Assembly: GCA_017614155.1 (NCBI GenBank)
Contig: JAGACK010000036.1
Coordinates: 48,663 to 112,662 of the forward strand
DNA: 64,000 bases
Source of the DNA: Lachnospiraceae bacterium
GTDB taxonomy: Bacteria; Bacillota; Clostridia; Lachnospirales; Lachnospiraceae
Reading direction: 5' to 3'
Positions within the stretch are counted from its first letter, which is position 1, and the number at the start of each line of letters is the position of its first letter. Positions 26,156 through 34,928 of the stretch are shown here, one piece after another. The notes below the pieces were generated by a model. It saw only the letters and a program-made list of their open reading frames with translations. It was not told the DNA's origin and made no database searches. The position numbers and the translations under genes are program-made.

Positions 26156-27069
26156 TGAGATATGCGGTTGTAACAGGAGCAAACGGTTTTCTCGGGAGCA
26201 GGCTCTGCAGGAGACTCATAGAAAGCAAAGTCGGTGTGACCGCCGTAGTAAGGGGAGATCATGACGACCAAATAAAGGATATTGACGGGATCGATATCGT
26301 ACGCGATGACGGATCGTTTTCTTTTGACATAGAAGATATAAAAAAACAAAATCCGGACTGCTTTTTTCATTTCGGATGGGTCGGAAGCGCAGGGAAGCTT
26401 CGCGGAGACTACAGCGTTCAGTTAAAGAATATAGAGAATACCTGCAGGGCAGTAAAGATCTGCAAAGAGACCGGATGCAAAAGATTTGTATATGCGGCAA
26501 GCATCATGGAATATGAGATACAAAAAGACATGGAGGAAGAGGAGAACATAGGGATCAATTCCATCTATTCCTCGGCAAAAAGCTGCGCCGATCAGATGGC
26601 ACGGATACTGGCAGATGATCTGGGTATAGATTATGTCAGCGGGATCATATCAAATATCTACGGTCCCGGAGAGATCAGTCCGAGATTTGTAAATACAACG
26701 ATCAGAAAGCTGATAAAAAAAGAACATTGTTCTTTTTCACCCGGAGAGCAGACATATGATTTCATTTATATTGATGATGCAATAGAAGAATTCATCCTTA
26801 TAGGCGAAAAAGGAAAGAAGAACAGGGCTTACTATATAGGGAGTCAGAACCCGCGACCGTTAAAAGAGTATATAAAAATGATCGGAAGAGTTGTGGATGA
26901 AAATGCCGCCCTGGGAATAGGTGATATACCGTTTGCAGGAAAAGGCCTTGATTATGATCAGTTTGATATCCATGCGGTAGAGAGGGATACAGGTTATAAA
27001 CAGAAGGTTTCATTTGAAGAAGGGATAGCCGCAACGGCAGAATGGATCCGAAAGCAGGAGCAGATATGA
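26155..27069 (+). CDS. NAD-dependent epimerase/dehydratase (extended SDR)
   Basis: A 304-residue extended short-chain dehydrogenase. The Rossmann motif is TGANGFLG (residues 7-14), and the catalytic YxxxK is YSSAK at 138-142. FVYAASIMEYE carries the serine of the triad region. Length and layout match nucleotide-sugar 4-epimerases, dehydratases and 4-ketoreductases. The next gene is an RfbC-like 3,5-epimerase, so the two probably make one deoxy or keto sugar, for instance a dTDP- or CDP-6-deoxyhexose. No dehydratase (RfbB) or nucleotidyltransferase (RfbA) is in the window. Confidence 0.88.
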   Translation: MRYAVVTGANGFLGSRLCRRLIESKVGVTAVVRGDHDDQIKDIDGIDIVRDDGSFSFDIEDIKKQNPDCFFHFGWVGSAGKLRGDYSVQLKNIENTCRAVKICKETGCKRFVYAASIMEYEIQKDMEEEENIGINSIYSSAKSCADQMARILADDLGIDYVSGIISNIYGPGEISPRFVNTTIRKLIKKEHCSFSPGEQTYDFIYIDDAIEEFILIGEKGKKNRAYYIGSQNPRPLKEYIKMIGRVVDENAALGIGDIPFAGKGLDYDQFDIHAVERDTGYKQKVSFEEGIAATAEWIRKQEQI

Positions 27070-27626
27070 ATTTCAGGTTTGAAGAACTTCCACTAAAGGG
27101 AGCTTATCTTATAGAATATTTTTCTGCGGGGGACAGAAGGGGAGAGTTTTCCAAATACTTTGAGAAGGGCGTCTACATGGACGGCGGCCTGACATTTGAA
27201 GTATATGAATCCTTTTTTACCGTGTCGTCAAAAAATGTCGTACGAGGGCTGCATTTTCAAAAGCATTCTCCGCAGGCAAAGCTCGTATCTGTGGTAAGCG
27301 GGAAAACATGGGATGTTATAGTGGACTTAAGGCCTGACAGTCCCACATACAAAAAATGGTGCGGGACGGAACTGTGCAGGGAAAACCACAGGGCGGTTTA
27401 TATACCCAGGGGATTTGCTCACGGATTTGCATCTTTAGAAGACGATACAGTGATGCTGTATCAGTGCGAAGGAAAATATGATAAGGAAACTGACGGAGGT
27501 ATCAGGCTTGATGATCCGGATATAAATATAATCTGGCCGGTTGATAATAATAAAATGGTTGTTTCGCAGAGAGATCTTCAGCTTGAGGATTTTAGGACAT
27601 ATGAAAGATCACCGATGGAACTCTGA
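27066..27626 (+). CDS. dTDP-4-dehydrorhamnose 3,5-epimerase family protein
   Basis: A 186-residue cupin of the RfbC/RmlC family. The catalytic histidine is H63 in VRGLHFQ, and VYIPRGFAHGFASL and YQCEGKYD are the conserved substrate and tyrosine blocks. It epimerises a 4-keto-6-deoxy nucleotide sugar at C3, C5 or both. The ATG at 27066 is chosen because it has AGGAG upstream and an ATGA overlap with the epimerase gene; an upstream in-frame ATG lies inside that gene. The 26-base overlap with the next gene also supports coupled expression. It is not certain that it is the true rhamnose enzyme, as the partner reductase differs from RmlD. Confidence 0.88.
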   Translation: MNFRFEELPLKGAYLIEYFSAGDRRGEFSKYFEKGVYMDGGLTFEVYESFFTVSSKNVVRGLHFQKHSPQAKLVSVVSGKTWDVIVDLRPDSPTYKKWCGTELCRENHRAVYIPRGFAHGFASLEDDTVMLYQCEGKYDKETDGGIRLDDPDINIIWPVDNNKMVVSQRDLQLEDFRTYERSPMEL

Positions 27627-28041
27627 GAATTCAAAAAAGACCGTGATACAGTTCCTGAAGTTTGGATTTGTCGGTGCGACCAATACGGCAGTCAGTTATC
27701 TGTTCAACATCCTGGTAATATTTCTTTTGTCAAAAACCGGCGTTTCATGGGACTATATCGCAGGAAATGTGGCCGGATTTATTGCCGGAACACTGTGGTC
27801 ATTTGTCTGGAACGACAGATTTGTTTTTAATGAGAAAAGGGAGCCGGGAGAGAATAAAAGCAGGATCCTGATAAAGACTTTTATCGTATATGGTTTTACG
27901 ATTATCCTTGTAAGCAATGTGCTGTCCTATATGTGGATCAATATATTTGGGATATCAAAATACTTTGCGCCGATATTAAATCTGTGCATAAGCGTTCCGT
28001 TGAATTTTATATTGAACAAGTACTGGGCGTTCAAAAGGTGA
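27601..28041 (+). CDS. GtrA-family membrane protein
   Basis: A 146-residue protein with four membrane helices and the GtrA start FLKFGFVGATNTAVSYL. A basic aromatic loop, WSFVWNDRFVF, lies between helices two and three, and LNFILNKYWAF ends the protein; both are family marks. GtrA-like proteins are thought to help flip polyprenyl-phosphate-linked sugars made by GtrB-like enzymes such as the one at 24340. The ATG at 27601 is inside the end of the previous gene; a longer in-frame extension exists but has no family similarity. Confidence 0.9.
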   Translation: MKDHRWNSENSKKTVIQFLKFGFVGATNTAVSYLFNILVIFLLSKTGVSWDYIAGNVAGFIAGTLWSFVWNDRFVFNEKREPGENKSRILIKTFIVYGFTIILVSNVLSYMWINIFGISKYFAPILNLCISVPLNFILNKYWAFKR

Positions 28042-28065
28042 TATTAAAAGGGAGAGTTTCTTAAT

Positions 28066-29769
28066 ATGAAGAGCAAATCAATTAAAATCGGTATTTTTAT
28101 CGGACTTGCTGTTTTGATGACAGTCATCGTTCATCTTTCGCTGGGAGGGAAAAACCAGAACTATGATGCGTTTCCCACTCTTGATAATGATGTGACATCC
28201 ATGTCAATGATCATGAAAAGCGTGCAGGAAAACGGATGGAGCGGCATATACTTCAATCCCCGCATAGGAGCGCCTGATGAAAGATCAAATATGATTGATG
28301 TTCCCGGTGTGGATTCAATCCTTGCTTTTGAGATGTTAAGCATTAATACTCTTTTGCGTCCAAGCACTCCCAGACTCCTTTATTATGTACTTATCGTCAC
28401 ATTCATTACCACAGCCTGGACCATGGCGTGGCTTCTTTTCAGGATGGGATTTGATATGTTTCAGGTTTTTGCCGGCGCGACGCTTTTTTCAACGGCTCCG
28501 TTTCATTTTTACAGATGGCTGGAGCATCTGGCTATATCAAACGCGCTGACTGTTCCGCTGGTATTTCTGATCGCGTTTTATATGATCGGGTTTATTAAAT
28601 ATGAAAGCAAAAAGAAAATGATCGCCGAGCTGACGATCGCCGGACTGCTGATCGGGCTGGGTTGTCCGTATTTTCTCTTTTTTGGCATGATCGTATGGGT
28701 GGTGGCGATCATCTGCAGATGTATCAGAGATATGTCCGTGAAGGCAGCGGTCAGAAAGCTCTGGCCTATGGCGGCAGCCGTGATCGGTTTTATTATAACA
28801 AGGATACCGGCGTTCATCTTCAATCTGCAGAACGGGAAAAACACCAGCGTATATCTTTATACCAGATCTCCGGCAGAACAGGAGATGTGGGGACTGAAGA
28901 TCATACAGCTTTTTGTTCCTGTAAATTATTCCAGGGTCCCTTTCCTTTCAAATATTGCAAAAGCCTATAACAGTACCGGATATATAATAAATGAAAACAT
29001 ATCATCAGGTCTGGGGATGGTCGGCTGTGCAGGTTTTATCATACTGTGTGTCTGCATGATGTATTCTTTCATCAGAAAAACAGACCGCTCATCGGAAAAC
29101 TGGACTCTGATCGATTTTCTGTCTCTTACGATGATCACTCTGCTCCTGACATCCGCGATCGGAGGATTCGGAGAGATATTCAATTATCTTGTCACGCCGA
29201 TGATACGCTGCTACAACAGGTCATCCGTACTGATAAGCTGTATGTGTATCGTAGTTGTTGTATTCTTCATGGACAGGCTGAAGAAAAAAAACAGGGATCT
29301 GAGCATTCTCTGTATGATAGCTCTTCTCCTTTTCGGACTGAATGACCAGGTGAGGCTGCCATACTATGACTACAGGAGCACGGCTGATACAGAACAGGAA
29401 AAGGTTTATTCGGAATTCTTTGGAAAAGTTCAGAACATGAAAGACAATGATATGATTTATCAGCTGCCTTATTATGACTATCCGGAAGCAGGACCGTACA
29501 AGCCGTTCATAGGATATCTGTATACGGACAATATCAGATGGAGTTTCGGAGGTATAGCCGGAAGGGATACAAAGGCGAAGGAACTCTATATTGACAATGG
29601 AATGAGTACAGCTTTTCTTGACGGGATCCGGAAGGCCGGATTCAAAAAAATGTACATAGATACGGACTTCTATACCGACGGCGGAAACGGCATCATAGGG
29701 TTTTACAAAAACCTCGGCACGGATTTTGTGAAATCATCTGACGGGAAGCTGTATGTCTTTGACATCTGA
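28066..29769 (+). CDS. Polytopic GT-C-like glycan membrane protein
   Basis: A 567-residue protein with one N-terminal and about 10 further membrane helices, then an extracytoplasmic C-terminal domain of about 130 residues. The first loop has FPTLDNDVTSMSMI, an acidic site in the place where GT-C enzymes bind the polyprenyl-phosphate sugar. APFHFYRWLEHLAIS marks another loop near the membrane. It fits as the transferase that uses the sugar made by the GtrB-like enzyme and flipped by the GtrA protein, completing a Gtr-like three-part side-branch system. I cannot assign a named family. Confidence 0.55.
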   Translation: MKSKSIKIGIFIGLAVLMTVIVHLSLGGKNQNYDAFPTLDNDVTSMSMIMKSVQENGWSGIYFNPRIGAPDERSNMIDVPGVDSILAFEMLSINTLLRPSTPRLLYYVLIVTFITTAWTMAWLLFRMGFDMFQVFAGATLFSTAPFHFYRWLEHLAISNALTVPLVFLIAFYMIGFIKYESKKKMIAELTIAGLLIGLGCPYFLFFGMIVWVVAIICRCIRDMSVKAAVRKLWPMAAAVIGFIITRIPAFIFNLQNGKNTSVYLYTRSPAEQEMWGLKIIQLFVPVNYSRVPFLSNIAKAYNSTGYIINENISSGLGMVGCAGFIILCVCMMYSFIRKTDRSSENWTLIDFLSLTMITLLLTSAIGGFGEIFNYLVTPMIRCYNRSSVLISCMCIVVVVFFMDRLKKKNRDLSILCMIALLLFGLNDQVRLPYYDYRSTADTEQEKVYSEFFGKVQNMKDNDMIYQLPYYDYPEAGPYKPFIGYLYTDNIRWSFGGIAGRDTKAKELYIDNGMSTAFLDGIRKAGFKKMYIDTDFYTDGGNGIIGFYKNLGTDFVKSSDGKLYVFDI

Positions 29770-29833
29770 GCGCTTAAGTCACATAATTAAACTGATGGGG
29801 GTTGAAATGACGCTTTGAAAGGAGGATACGAGA

Positions 29834-30103
29834 ATGGCTACTGTTACAGAACCTAAATCCAAAGAAAAAAACGGCGTGGTATTTTTTGATGAGCCATGGG
29901 AAGTATCTCTGTCAGACTGGTTTTCTCTGCACGAGGAGTCGGATTATATTGCTGATAAGCTTGATGGAAAAAGGATTAGAATATATTGTTATGCAAAAGA
30001 TGCATCTTATAATGCGGAGTTTGAGAAAGTTGCACGGGAATTGTATCCGCAACGGGTTATTCATAGTGGTATAGGGGTAACATTTGGAGGAATCTGGGCA
30101 TGA
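29834..30103 (+). CDS. Small hypothetical protein, partner of aspartic protease
   Basis: An 89-residue acidic, soluble protein with no signal peptide or membrane segment. I do not recognise the family. An excellent AAGGAGG lies 9 bases before the ATG. It shares a 4-base ATGA overlap with the next gene, so the two are made together. The base composition of this pair is clearly more AT-rich than the glycan genes before and the GT-C genes after, which hints at separate origin. It may act as an adaptor, substrate or inhibitor of the protease; there is no direct evidence for any of these. Confidence 0.7.
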   Translation: MATVTEPKSKEKNGVVFFDEPWEVSLSDWFSLHEESDYIADKLDGKRIRIYCYAKDASYNAEFEKVARELYPQRVIHSGIGVTFGGIWA

Positions 30104-30651
30104 GCAATATATTGGAGATTCCAAGAGTTACGGGAAGAGATGGGAATATCAGATATGTTGTTGAGTCTGAAGAGACAGAATATATTCCGGGCTACAGGAG
30201 AGGTATTGAGTTTACGTGGGATACAGGGGCATTTATATCGTCACTTTCTGTTTCGAATTTTATAAAGGATTCAGATAGCGAGGAATATAAGCTTATGGTT
30301 AAGTCAATAGATGATGATTCCGAATATATAGAATACAATTCTGTTTCGGGAAGTGGAAAGGGTGTTCTTCGTAAGATAAAGACTCTGCAAATAGGAAATC
30401 TGTTGATAGAAGACTTTTATTTCTTGTTGGTAAAGGATGTAAAAAGAATTATAGGAAATAGAGACTATCTTGCAAGTACTTGTTTGCTTGGATCGGATTT
30501 TATCGACTGCTGTAAATTTGAGCATGATGTAGAAAGTGACATAATTGTAACCGGTTTTGATATTAACAAATACACAGAGCATCACTCTGTGCACAGATAT
30601 AAGAACAGGGAAATGGTTTTTAAGGATTTGTTTGCTGTTGATGCAAACTGA
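30100..30651 (+). CDS. Retropepsin-like aspartic protease domain protein
   Basis: A 183-residue soluble protein. FTWDTGAFISSLS contains the D-T-G active-site triplet of clan AA proteases (D41-T42-G43), followed by a small hydrophobic patch. LLGSDFID at 129-136 matches the second conserved block (I/L-L-G-x-D) of retropepsin-like and DDI1-like proteins. Between them are a G-rich flap-like segment, SGSGKGV, and paired beta strands, TLQIGNLLIEDFYFLL. One D-T-G per chain implies a dimer. No signal peptide is present, so it would act in the cytoplasm. It follows the 89-residue gene with an ATGA overlap and GGAGG upstream. The substrate is unknown. Confidence 0.7.
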   Translation: MSNILEIPRVTGRDGNIRYVVESEETEYIPGYRRGIEFTWDTGAFISSLSVSNFIKDSDSEEYKLMVKSIDDDSEYIEYNSVSGSGKGVLRKIKTLQIGNLLIEDFYFLLVKDVKRIIGNRDYLASTCLLGSDFIDCCKFEHDVESDIIVTGFDINKYTEHHSVHRYKNREMVFKDLFAVDAN

Positions 30652-30698
30652 TATTTAAGTTGTGTGGCAAAATGCCGGATTACCAAAAGGTACATTTG

Positions 30699-32429
30699 TT
30701 ACCTGAGTCTTAACAGTGCGTGTCCGCCGATCCCGGCGACCAGCTTTGCGCCATGGTTTTTGGGGTTGGCGTTGATCGTGGTGACTCCGAGATCTTCGAG
30801 ATCCTTCAGAAAATCCAGCATATCGGAATTAACATTACTGTCTGCATAGGGAGGCCATAAATAGAGCAGATACAGAGGCCTGTCATCCGAAAGGCTGTCT
30901 GCAAACCAGTCAGTGTTTTCGTAGAAAGTATCTCTTGTAGTGTAAAAGATCCGGTTGCAGCTTCCGAGAAATAAAGTGCTGTGGTTTGCATAAAAATGAT
31001 TCGGGACGACTATCATCACATCAGCACCGTTAAATATATCCGGGGCCTCGCTGATAGATATTTCCGAAGGCCCGATATTTGTCTTGTTCCCGAAAGACAG
31101 CGACAGGACGGACAGACCGATGACAAGCAGGATCTGAAGGATGCTGTATCGCAGCACCCTGAAGGCCGGTACAAGGACAAGTATCGCCACGAACGGATAA
31201 AGTATGAACAGATACCGGTTTGAAGTCGGATAGTAAAAATATATCTTGAACTTGTATGAGATGATCATAACAAGAGCTATGACCGTGACGAGGAGCGACA
31301 GATACTGAAACACCTGCAGATTCTTTGATTTGCGAAGAAGTGTTTTGAGCTTTGTAAGGCACTTGTTCTCAATGTTTTTGAACCAGTCGTCAGTCCTGAA
31401 AAGGAATCTCATTATCAGATAAACGATCAGAAGACCGACACATCCCCAGAATATCCAGAAAGAGACCATCGTAGGGTATACGGAGATCTTGATGCCGAAT
31501 ACTTCATTAAGCAGGATAAAAGCGGAAACTCTCAGATCCAGTGAATACGGGAAAGTGGAAGCGTTTTCCATGGCCGTCTGATCTGTGGTAAGCTGCGTGA
31601 TGATATAGTGGAAAGACAGGATCATCATCCCTATCGAGGCAGTCATGGAAAGACCGGTCTTCAGCATGGACCGGATGTCTTTTTTCAGCAGATAATAAAT
31701 ACATACAAAAAGGGTTATGAAGAAACCGAACATTATGGCGATATACTGGGTCATTGAGGCCAGATACAGGAAAACTGCGGCAAGGATGATGCTTTTCGTG
31801 TTTTTCTGTCCGAGAGATCTTTCCTGCATGGACCGGAAAATGTAAAAGGTAAATATAACTGTAAACGAGGTCATCAGCGTATAGTTTCTCGCAAAAGTCA
31901 TCAGATTGATGACAGCTGATGTACAGCCGAAGAACAGCATGGCAAAAATGGCCTGGAGCCTGTTTTTTGAGATCAGAAGAAACAGACGGTAAAAATATAT
32001 CATTCCTGCGAATATCGCAAGCGAATTGATGATGATAACAGGGATCCAGGAAAATCTCCCGATGAAAAATGAGCTGAAAAAATGCAACAGATAGAAATAC
32101 AGTGGCGGATGTGCATCATATTCCAATATTTCATTGATGTGACCGTAGGAAAAAACCTCATCCTCTGAGACCACGACCGCACGGAGAAGCTGTTCGGGAG
32201 TGAGCCATTCATTGATATGAAGAGTACCGTCCATATCGACGAGAGGGTTCATGGCCTCGCTTGAGTTGGCGGTGGCAAAGCTGTAAACCTCGTCGCCTGT
32301 AAAGCATTCCTTCATGAAATGGAATTCCAGGATCACCATTACAAACTGGAGCAGCGCAATCGTCAGTACGATGCAGATCATTTTTTTCCGGGGACATGAC
32401 ATTAAATTCATTTTCATCATTTTCATCAT
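30699..32429 (-). CDS. GT-C (PMT/GT39-like) membrane glycosyltransferase, copy 2
   Basis: A 576-residue polytopic protein with an N-terminal helix, a first extracellular loop ending in ILEYDAHPPLYFYLLH, and about 12 more helices. The D-A-H-P-P block matches the loop of PMT/ArnT-type GT-C enzymes that holds an acidic catalytic residue and precedes the second helix. The C-terminal 120 residues form an extracytoplasmic domain. It is the same length as, and clearly paralogous to, the upstream gene, with which it overlaps by 4 bases (ATGA). Substrates are likely a polyprenyl-phosphate sugar and a protein or glycan acceptor outside the cell. The nearby pilins are possible acceptors, but this is only inference from position. 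Confidence 0.75.
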   Translation of the reverse strand: MMKMMKMNLMSCPRKKMICIVLTIALLQFVMVILEFHFMKECFTGDEVYSFATANSSEAMNPLVDMDGTLHINEWLTPEQLLRAVVVSEDEVFSYGHINEILEYDAHPPLYFYLLHFFSSFFIGRFSWIPVIIINSLAIFAGMIYFYRLFLLISKNRLQAIFAMLFFGCTSAVINLMTFARNYTLMTSFTVIFTFYIFRSMQERSLGQKNTKSIILAAVFLYLASMTQYIAIMFGFFITLFVCIYYLLKKDIRSMLKTGLSMTASIGMMILSFHYIITQLTTDQTAMENASTFPYSLDLRVSAFILLNEVFGIKISVYPTMVSFWIFWGCVGLLIVYLIMRFLFRTDDWFKNIENKCLTKLKTLLRKSKNLQVFQYLSLLVTVIALVMIISYKFKIYFYYPTSNRYLFILYPFVAILVLVPAFRVLRYSILQILLVIGLSVLSLSFGNKTNIGPSEISISEAPDIFNGADVMIVVPNHFYANHSTLFLGSCNRIFYTTRDTFYENTDWFADSLSDDRPLYLLYLWPPYADSNVNSDMLDFLKDLEDLGVTTINANPKNHGAKLVAGIGGHALLRLR

Positions 32430-34156
32430 TTTAACCTGTAAAGATAACTTCCGTAATAAGTATCGATGTGTTCCGCTTTTTCAAAAGCCGGGAGAGACCT
32501 GAAGTAATGGATTACATCATTTTCGGCCTCGGATGTGACAGCCTCCGTCCCGTCAGCATAGAAGGATTTGGAGGTCATGGAACCTTCAGAGGCTGCAGTG
32601 TGATCGACTATCAGGATTATGTTGCTGCTCTCTTTTGCCTTTTCTGACAAAGGATCGTCCAGACAGCCTTCAAAAACCTCTTTTGGTGTGGCAAACAGGA
32701 AGCTGTTGCTATCCATCAGGTCCATCACATGGTACATGAAGAGATCGGATTCGTTTTCGATCACCATGACATCAGCTCCTGCGGTATGGGATGAGATCAG
32801 TGAGTGCTGGAGTTCCCTTTCCAGATAACATCTGCTTCCGAAGATCAGCGATGTGGCCGTCAGTATTATTATGATGGGTATGCGTATGAATGCCGGCCGG
32901 AAAAGCTTGAGAATGACCGTAAGTATCGTCATCGCAACAAAGGGGGTAAGGATATAGAAATATCTCATGCCAAATGCTTTATAATAGAAGATCTTCAGGT
33001 TCCTGGAAAAAAGGACCATGAAGATCAGGGTGATCAGGATAAAGGGGAGCAGGCGTAAAAGGAGAGGAACGGATCTTTTCAGCAGGGACTTAAGAGATGT
33101 TTTTACCCTTGCCATAAAGTCGACAAACCATTGGTCTTTTCTGAAGATGAAGTGGACGAGCGCATATATGATACAAAGTCCTGCAAGTACGCAGATACAG
33201 TAAAAGGGCAGCATTGAGGGGAAAATGGGAGTGTTTATCCCGAAGACCCCGTTTGATATGACATATATGCATGTCCTGAACTGGAGCATGAAAGGATAAA
33301 GATTGGCCCCTTCAATAGCGGTCTTGTCGGAAACAAGCTGGTCATATACTGCCGGAAAAGAAAGGTACATCGCTCCGACGGACAGGAGCATGGAGGTCCC
33401 GAAACAGAGCATTTTCCTGATCTTCAGCTTTATCAGAAGCAGCGTACAGATGTAAAAGGTAAGAAGAAAAGCAAACAGCACGGACAGATAGACAGTCATC
33501 GCGGAAAGATACAGAAAGATGAACGAGAGCAGAAGGTCTGCATTCTTCAGGGCTTTTCCGTTACTGTCATACAGGTATCTCAGGGCATAAAACGTAAACG
33601 CGACAGTCAGGCCTGTTGCGAGCATATACATACGAAGAAGCACCATGATGTTTATGCTGGCGGAGGTGAATCCGAAAAATGTCATTATAAGGAGAGCAAC
33701 GAACCGGTTTCTTCCTATCAGAAGCGACAGCCTGTAAAGAAAGACCTGAAGCAGGATGAAACCCGCAACGTTGATAATATATGCGCTCCACACGGAAAAC
33801 ATACCGGGTGTCAGAGAGCAGATGGCATGCAGGAGGTAATAAAAAAGAGGGGGATGGGCATCTCTTTTCAATGTTTCCGCGACACGTCCGAAGGTAAACC
33901 GTTCATCGGGAGAGACCTCCAGGTAATCATGCAGGACCTGTGAATCAATCCATTCATCATGTATGATTATCCGGCCTTTTTCCATAGGATTGATCGTGCC
34001 GGGTGAATTGGCATAACCGTAGCTGTACAGATCATCGGCAAAGAACCCGGTTTTCTGAAAAGCCATGAAATAAGTGCTCAGGCAGAGCTGGAAAAAGATG
34101 ATGATAAAAACTGCCAGTGCCATTTTCTTTCTGGATGTTGTCTGTAAAGGATCCAT
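32426..34156 (-). CDS. GT-C (PMT/GT39-like) membrane glycosyltransferase, copy 1
   Basis: A 576-residue polytopic paralogue of the gene behind it. FFADDLYSYGYANS lies just after the first helix, the DD pair being typical of the first GT-C loop, and LKRDAHPPLFYYLLH repeats the second loop block. The frame is open to 34378, but the start is set at the ATG at 34156. That choice gives exactly the length of the paralogue and a similar N-terminus (RKKM followed by the first helix), and the 74 residues before it look like non-coding sequence. GGAG lies about 13 bases upstream. It probably comes first in the two-gene operon. Confidence 0.75.
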   Translation of the reverse strand: MDPLQTTSRKKMALAVFIIIFFQLCLSTYFMAFQKTGFFADDLYSYGYANSPGTINPMEKGRIIIHDEWIDSQVLHDYLEVSPDERFTFGRVAETLKRDAHPPLFYYLLHAICSLTPGMFSVWSAYIINVAGFILLQVFLYRLSLLIGRNRFVALLIMTFFGFTSASINIMVLLRMYMLATGLTVAFTFYALRYLYDSNGKALKNADLLLSFIFLYLSAMTVYLSVLFAFLLTFYICTLLLIKLKIRKMLCFGTSMLLSVGAMYLSFPAVYDQLVSDKTAIEGANLYPFMLQFRTCIYVISNGVFGINTPIFPSMLPFYCICVLAGLCIIYALVHFIFRKDQWFVDFMARVKTSLKSLLKRSVPLLLRLLPFILITLIFMVLFSRNLKIFYYKAFGMRYFYILTPFVAMTILTVILKLFRPAFIRIPIIIILTATSLIFGSRCYLERELQHSLISSHTAGADVMVIENESDLFMYHVMDLMDSNSFLFATPKEVFEGCLDDPLSEKAKESSNIILIVDHTAASEGSMTSKSFYADGTEAVTSEAENDVIHYFRSLPAFEKAEHIDTYYGSYLYRLK

Positions 34157-34346
34157 GTCGGCCGCGATACTCCTTTCATTGTCCTTTGTGTACTGACAAA
34201 TGATATCACAAGAATGATCGGATATAAAGATTATAAACAAATTATAAAAAAAATATAAACTGGGCAGGGCAATCCAATCATGTGCATCCAGAGGGGTCTG
34301 ACCAAAATATTGTGGATAAAATATACATTTTGACAACATTTGGTGT

Positions 34347-34375
34347 TTGCATTTGGAGGATACTTGTTGTAAAAT
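34347..34375 (+). promoter_or_regulatory. Promoter of pilin cluster
   Basis: TTGCAT (34347-34352), a 17-base spacer and TAAAAT (34370-34375). Transcription would start near 34382, giving a leader of about 100 bases. A second TTGACA at 34389-34394 has no correctly spaced -10 element. Confidence 0.5.
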
Positions 34376-34414
34376 CATAGTGAAGTTTTTGACAGATAAA
34401 ATTTTATAATTGAA

Positions 34415-34444
34415 TTAGACTCGGAGATAGGGCTCCGGGTTTAA
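34415..34444 (+). promoter_or_regulatory. 12-bp leader hairpin upstream of pilin gene
   Basis: The arms at 34415-34426 and 34433-34444 pair over 12 bases (10 Watson-Crick and 2 G-U) with a 6-base loop, AUAGGG. There is no U-run after it, so it is not an intrinsic terminator. It ends 37 bases before the pilin ATG and may stabilise the abundant pilin mRNA or be part of a regulatory element. Confidence 0.6.
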
Positions 34445-34481
34445 GATAACAACAAACTATTTCATAAAAAGGAGAAGATCT

Positions 34482-34928
34482 ATGAAAAAAATGAACAACA
34501 AAGGCTTTTCACTTGTCGAGCTGATCGTAGTTATCGCCATCATGGCAGTCCTCATCGGAGTTCTCGCTCCTCAGTTCCTGAGATATGTTGAGAAGTCAAG
34601 ACTTCAGAAGGACAATCAGGCTATTTCCGAGATCGCACAGGCAGCAAAGGCAGCTATGGCTAATGAGACCATCTACAATGAAGTTGGAACTTCTACAAGC
34701 ATCACTGCAACCGGAAAGACCTACACCTTCACAACATCTACAACTCCTACATTCCAGGGAGAGCTTGCAAACACTGTAGGAACAAATGTAGCCCTTGCTT
34801 CAAAGAAGTATTCTACAGCACCCGCTCTTAATGTAACGGTTAACGCTTCAACAAATACTGTTGAGGTTTCTACAACCGGATACTTCGAGGATGTTGCTCA
34901 GCAGACTGCATCAACAAAAGTATTCTAA
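34482..34928 (+). CDS. Type IV major pilin-like protein
   Basis: A 148-residue prepilin. The short leader MKKMNNKG is followed by FSLVELIVVIAIMAVLIG, with cleavage expected between G8 and F9 and E at position 5 of the mature chain. The N-terminal helix continues into a soluble segment, ending in a 90-residue small C-terminal domain rich in Thr, Ser and Asn and with no cysteines. It has a strong AAAAAGGAG ribosome binding site and is first in the cluster, so it is the likely major pilin. Its stop codon overlaps the prepilin peptidase ATG. A paralogue with an almost identical N-terminus is at 62472-63086. Confidence 0.92.
   Translation: MKKMNNKGFSLVELIVVIAIMAVLIGVLAPQFLRYVEKSRLQKDNQAISEIAQAAKAAMANETIYNEVGTSTSITATGKTYTFTTSTTPTFQGELANTVGTNVALASKKYSTAPALNVTVNASTNTVEVSTTGYFEDVAQQTASTKVF

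Larger units (their letters stand above)
34157..34481. other. Divergent intergenic region before the pilin cluster
   Basis: A 325-base AT-rich gap between the GT-C operon (minus) and the pilin gene (plus). It has a plus-strand promoter at 34347-34375, a leader hairpin at 34415-34444 and, on the minus side near 34225-34260, two TATAAT-like boxes with no well-placed -35. I see no gene in it. Confidence 0.6.

Noticed and set aside
34157-34378. N-terminal extension of the first GT-C gene
   Set aside because: The extra 74 residues lack similarity to the paralogue, run through the AT-rich promoter region and would give a non-matching length.
34382-34481. c-di-GMP riboswitch in the pilin leader
   Set aside because: Pilin leaders in some Clostridia carry such switches, but the conserved cores of class I and class II are not present here; only a simple hairpin is seen.
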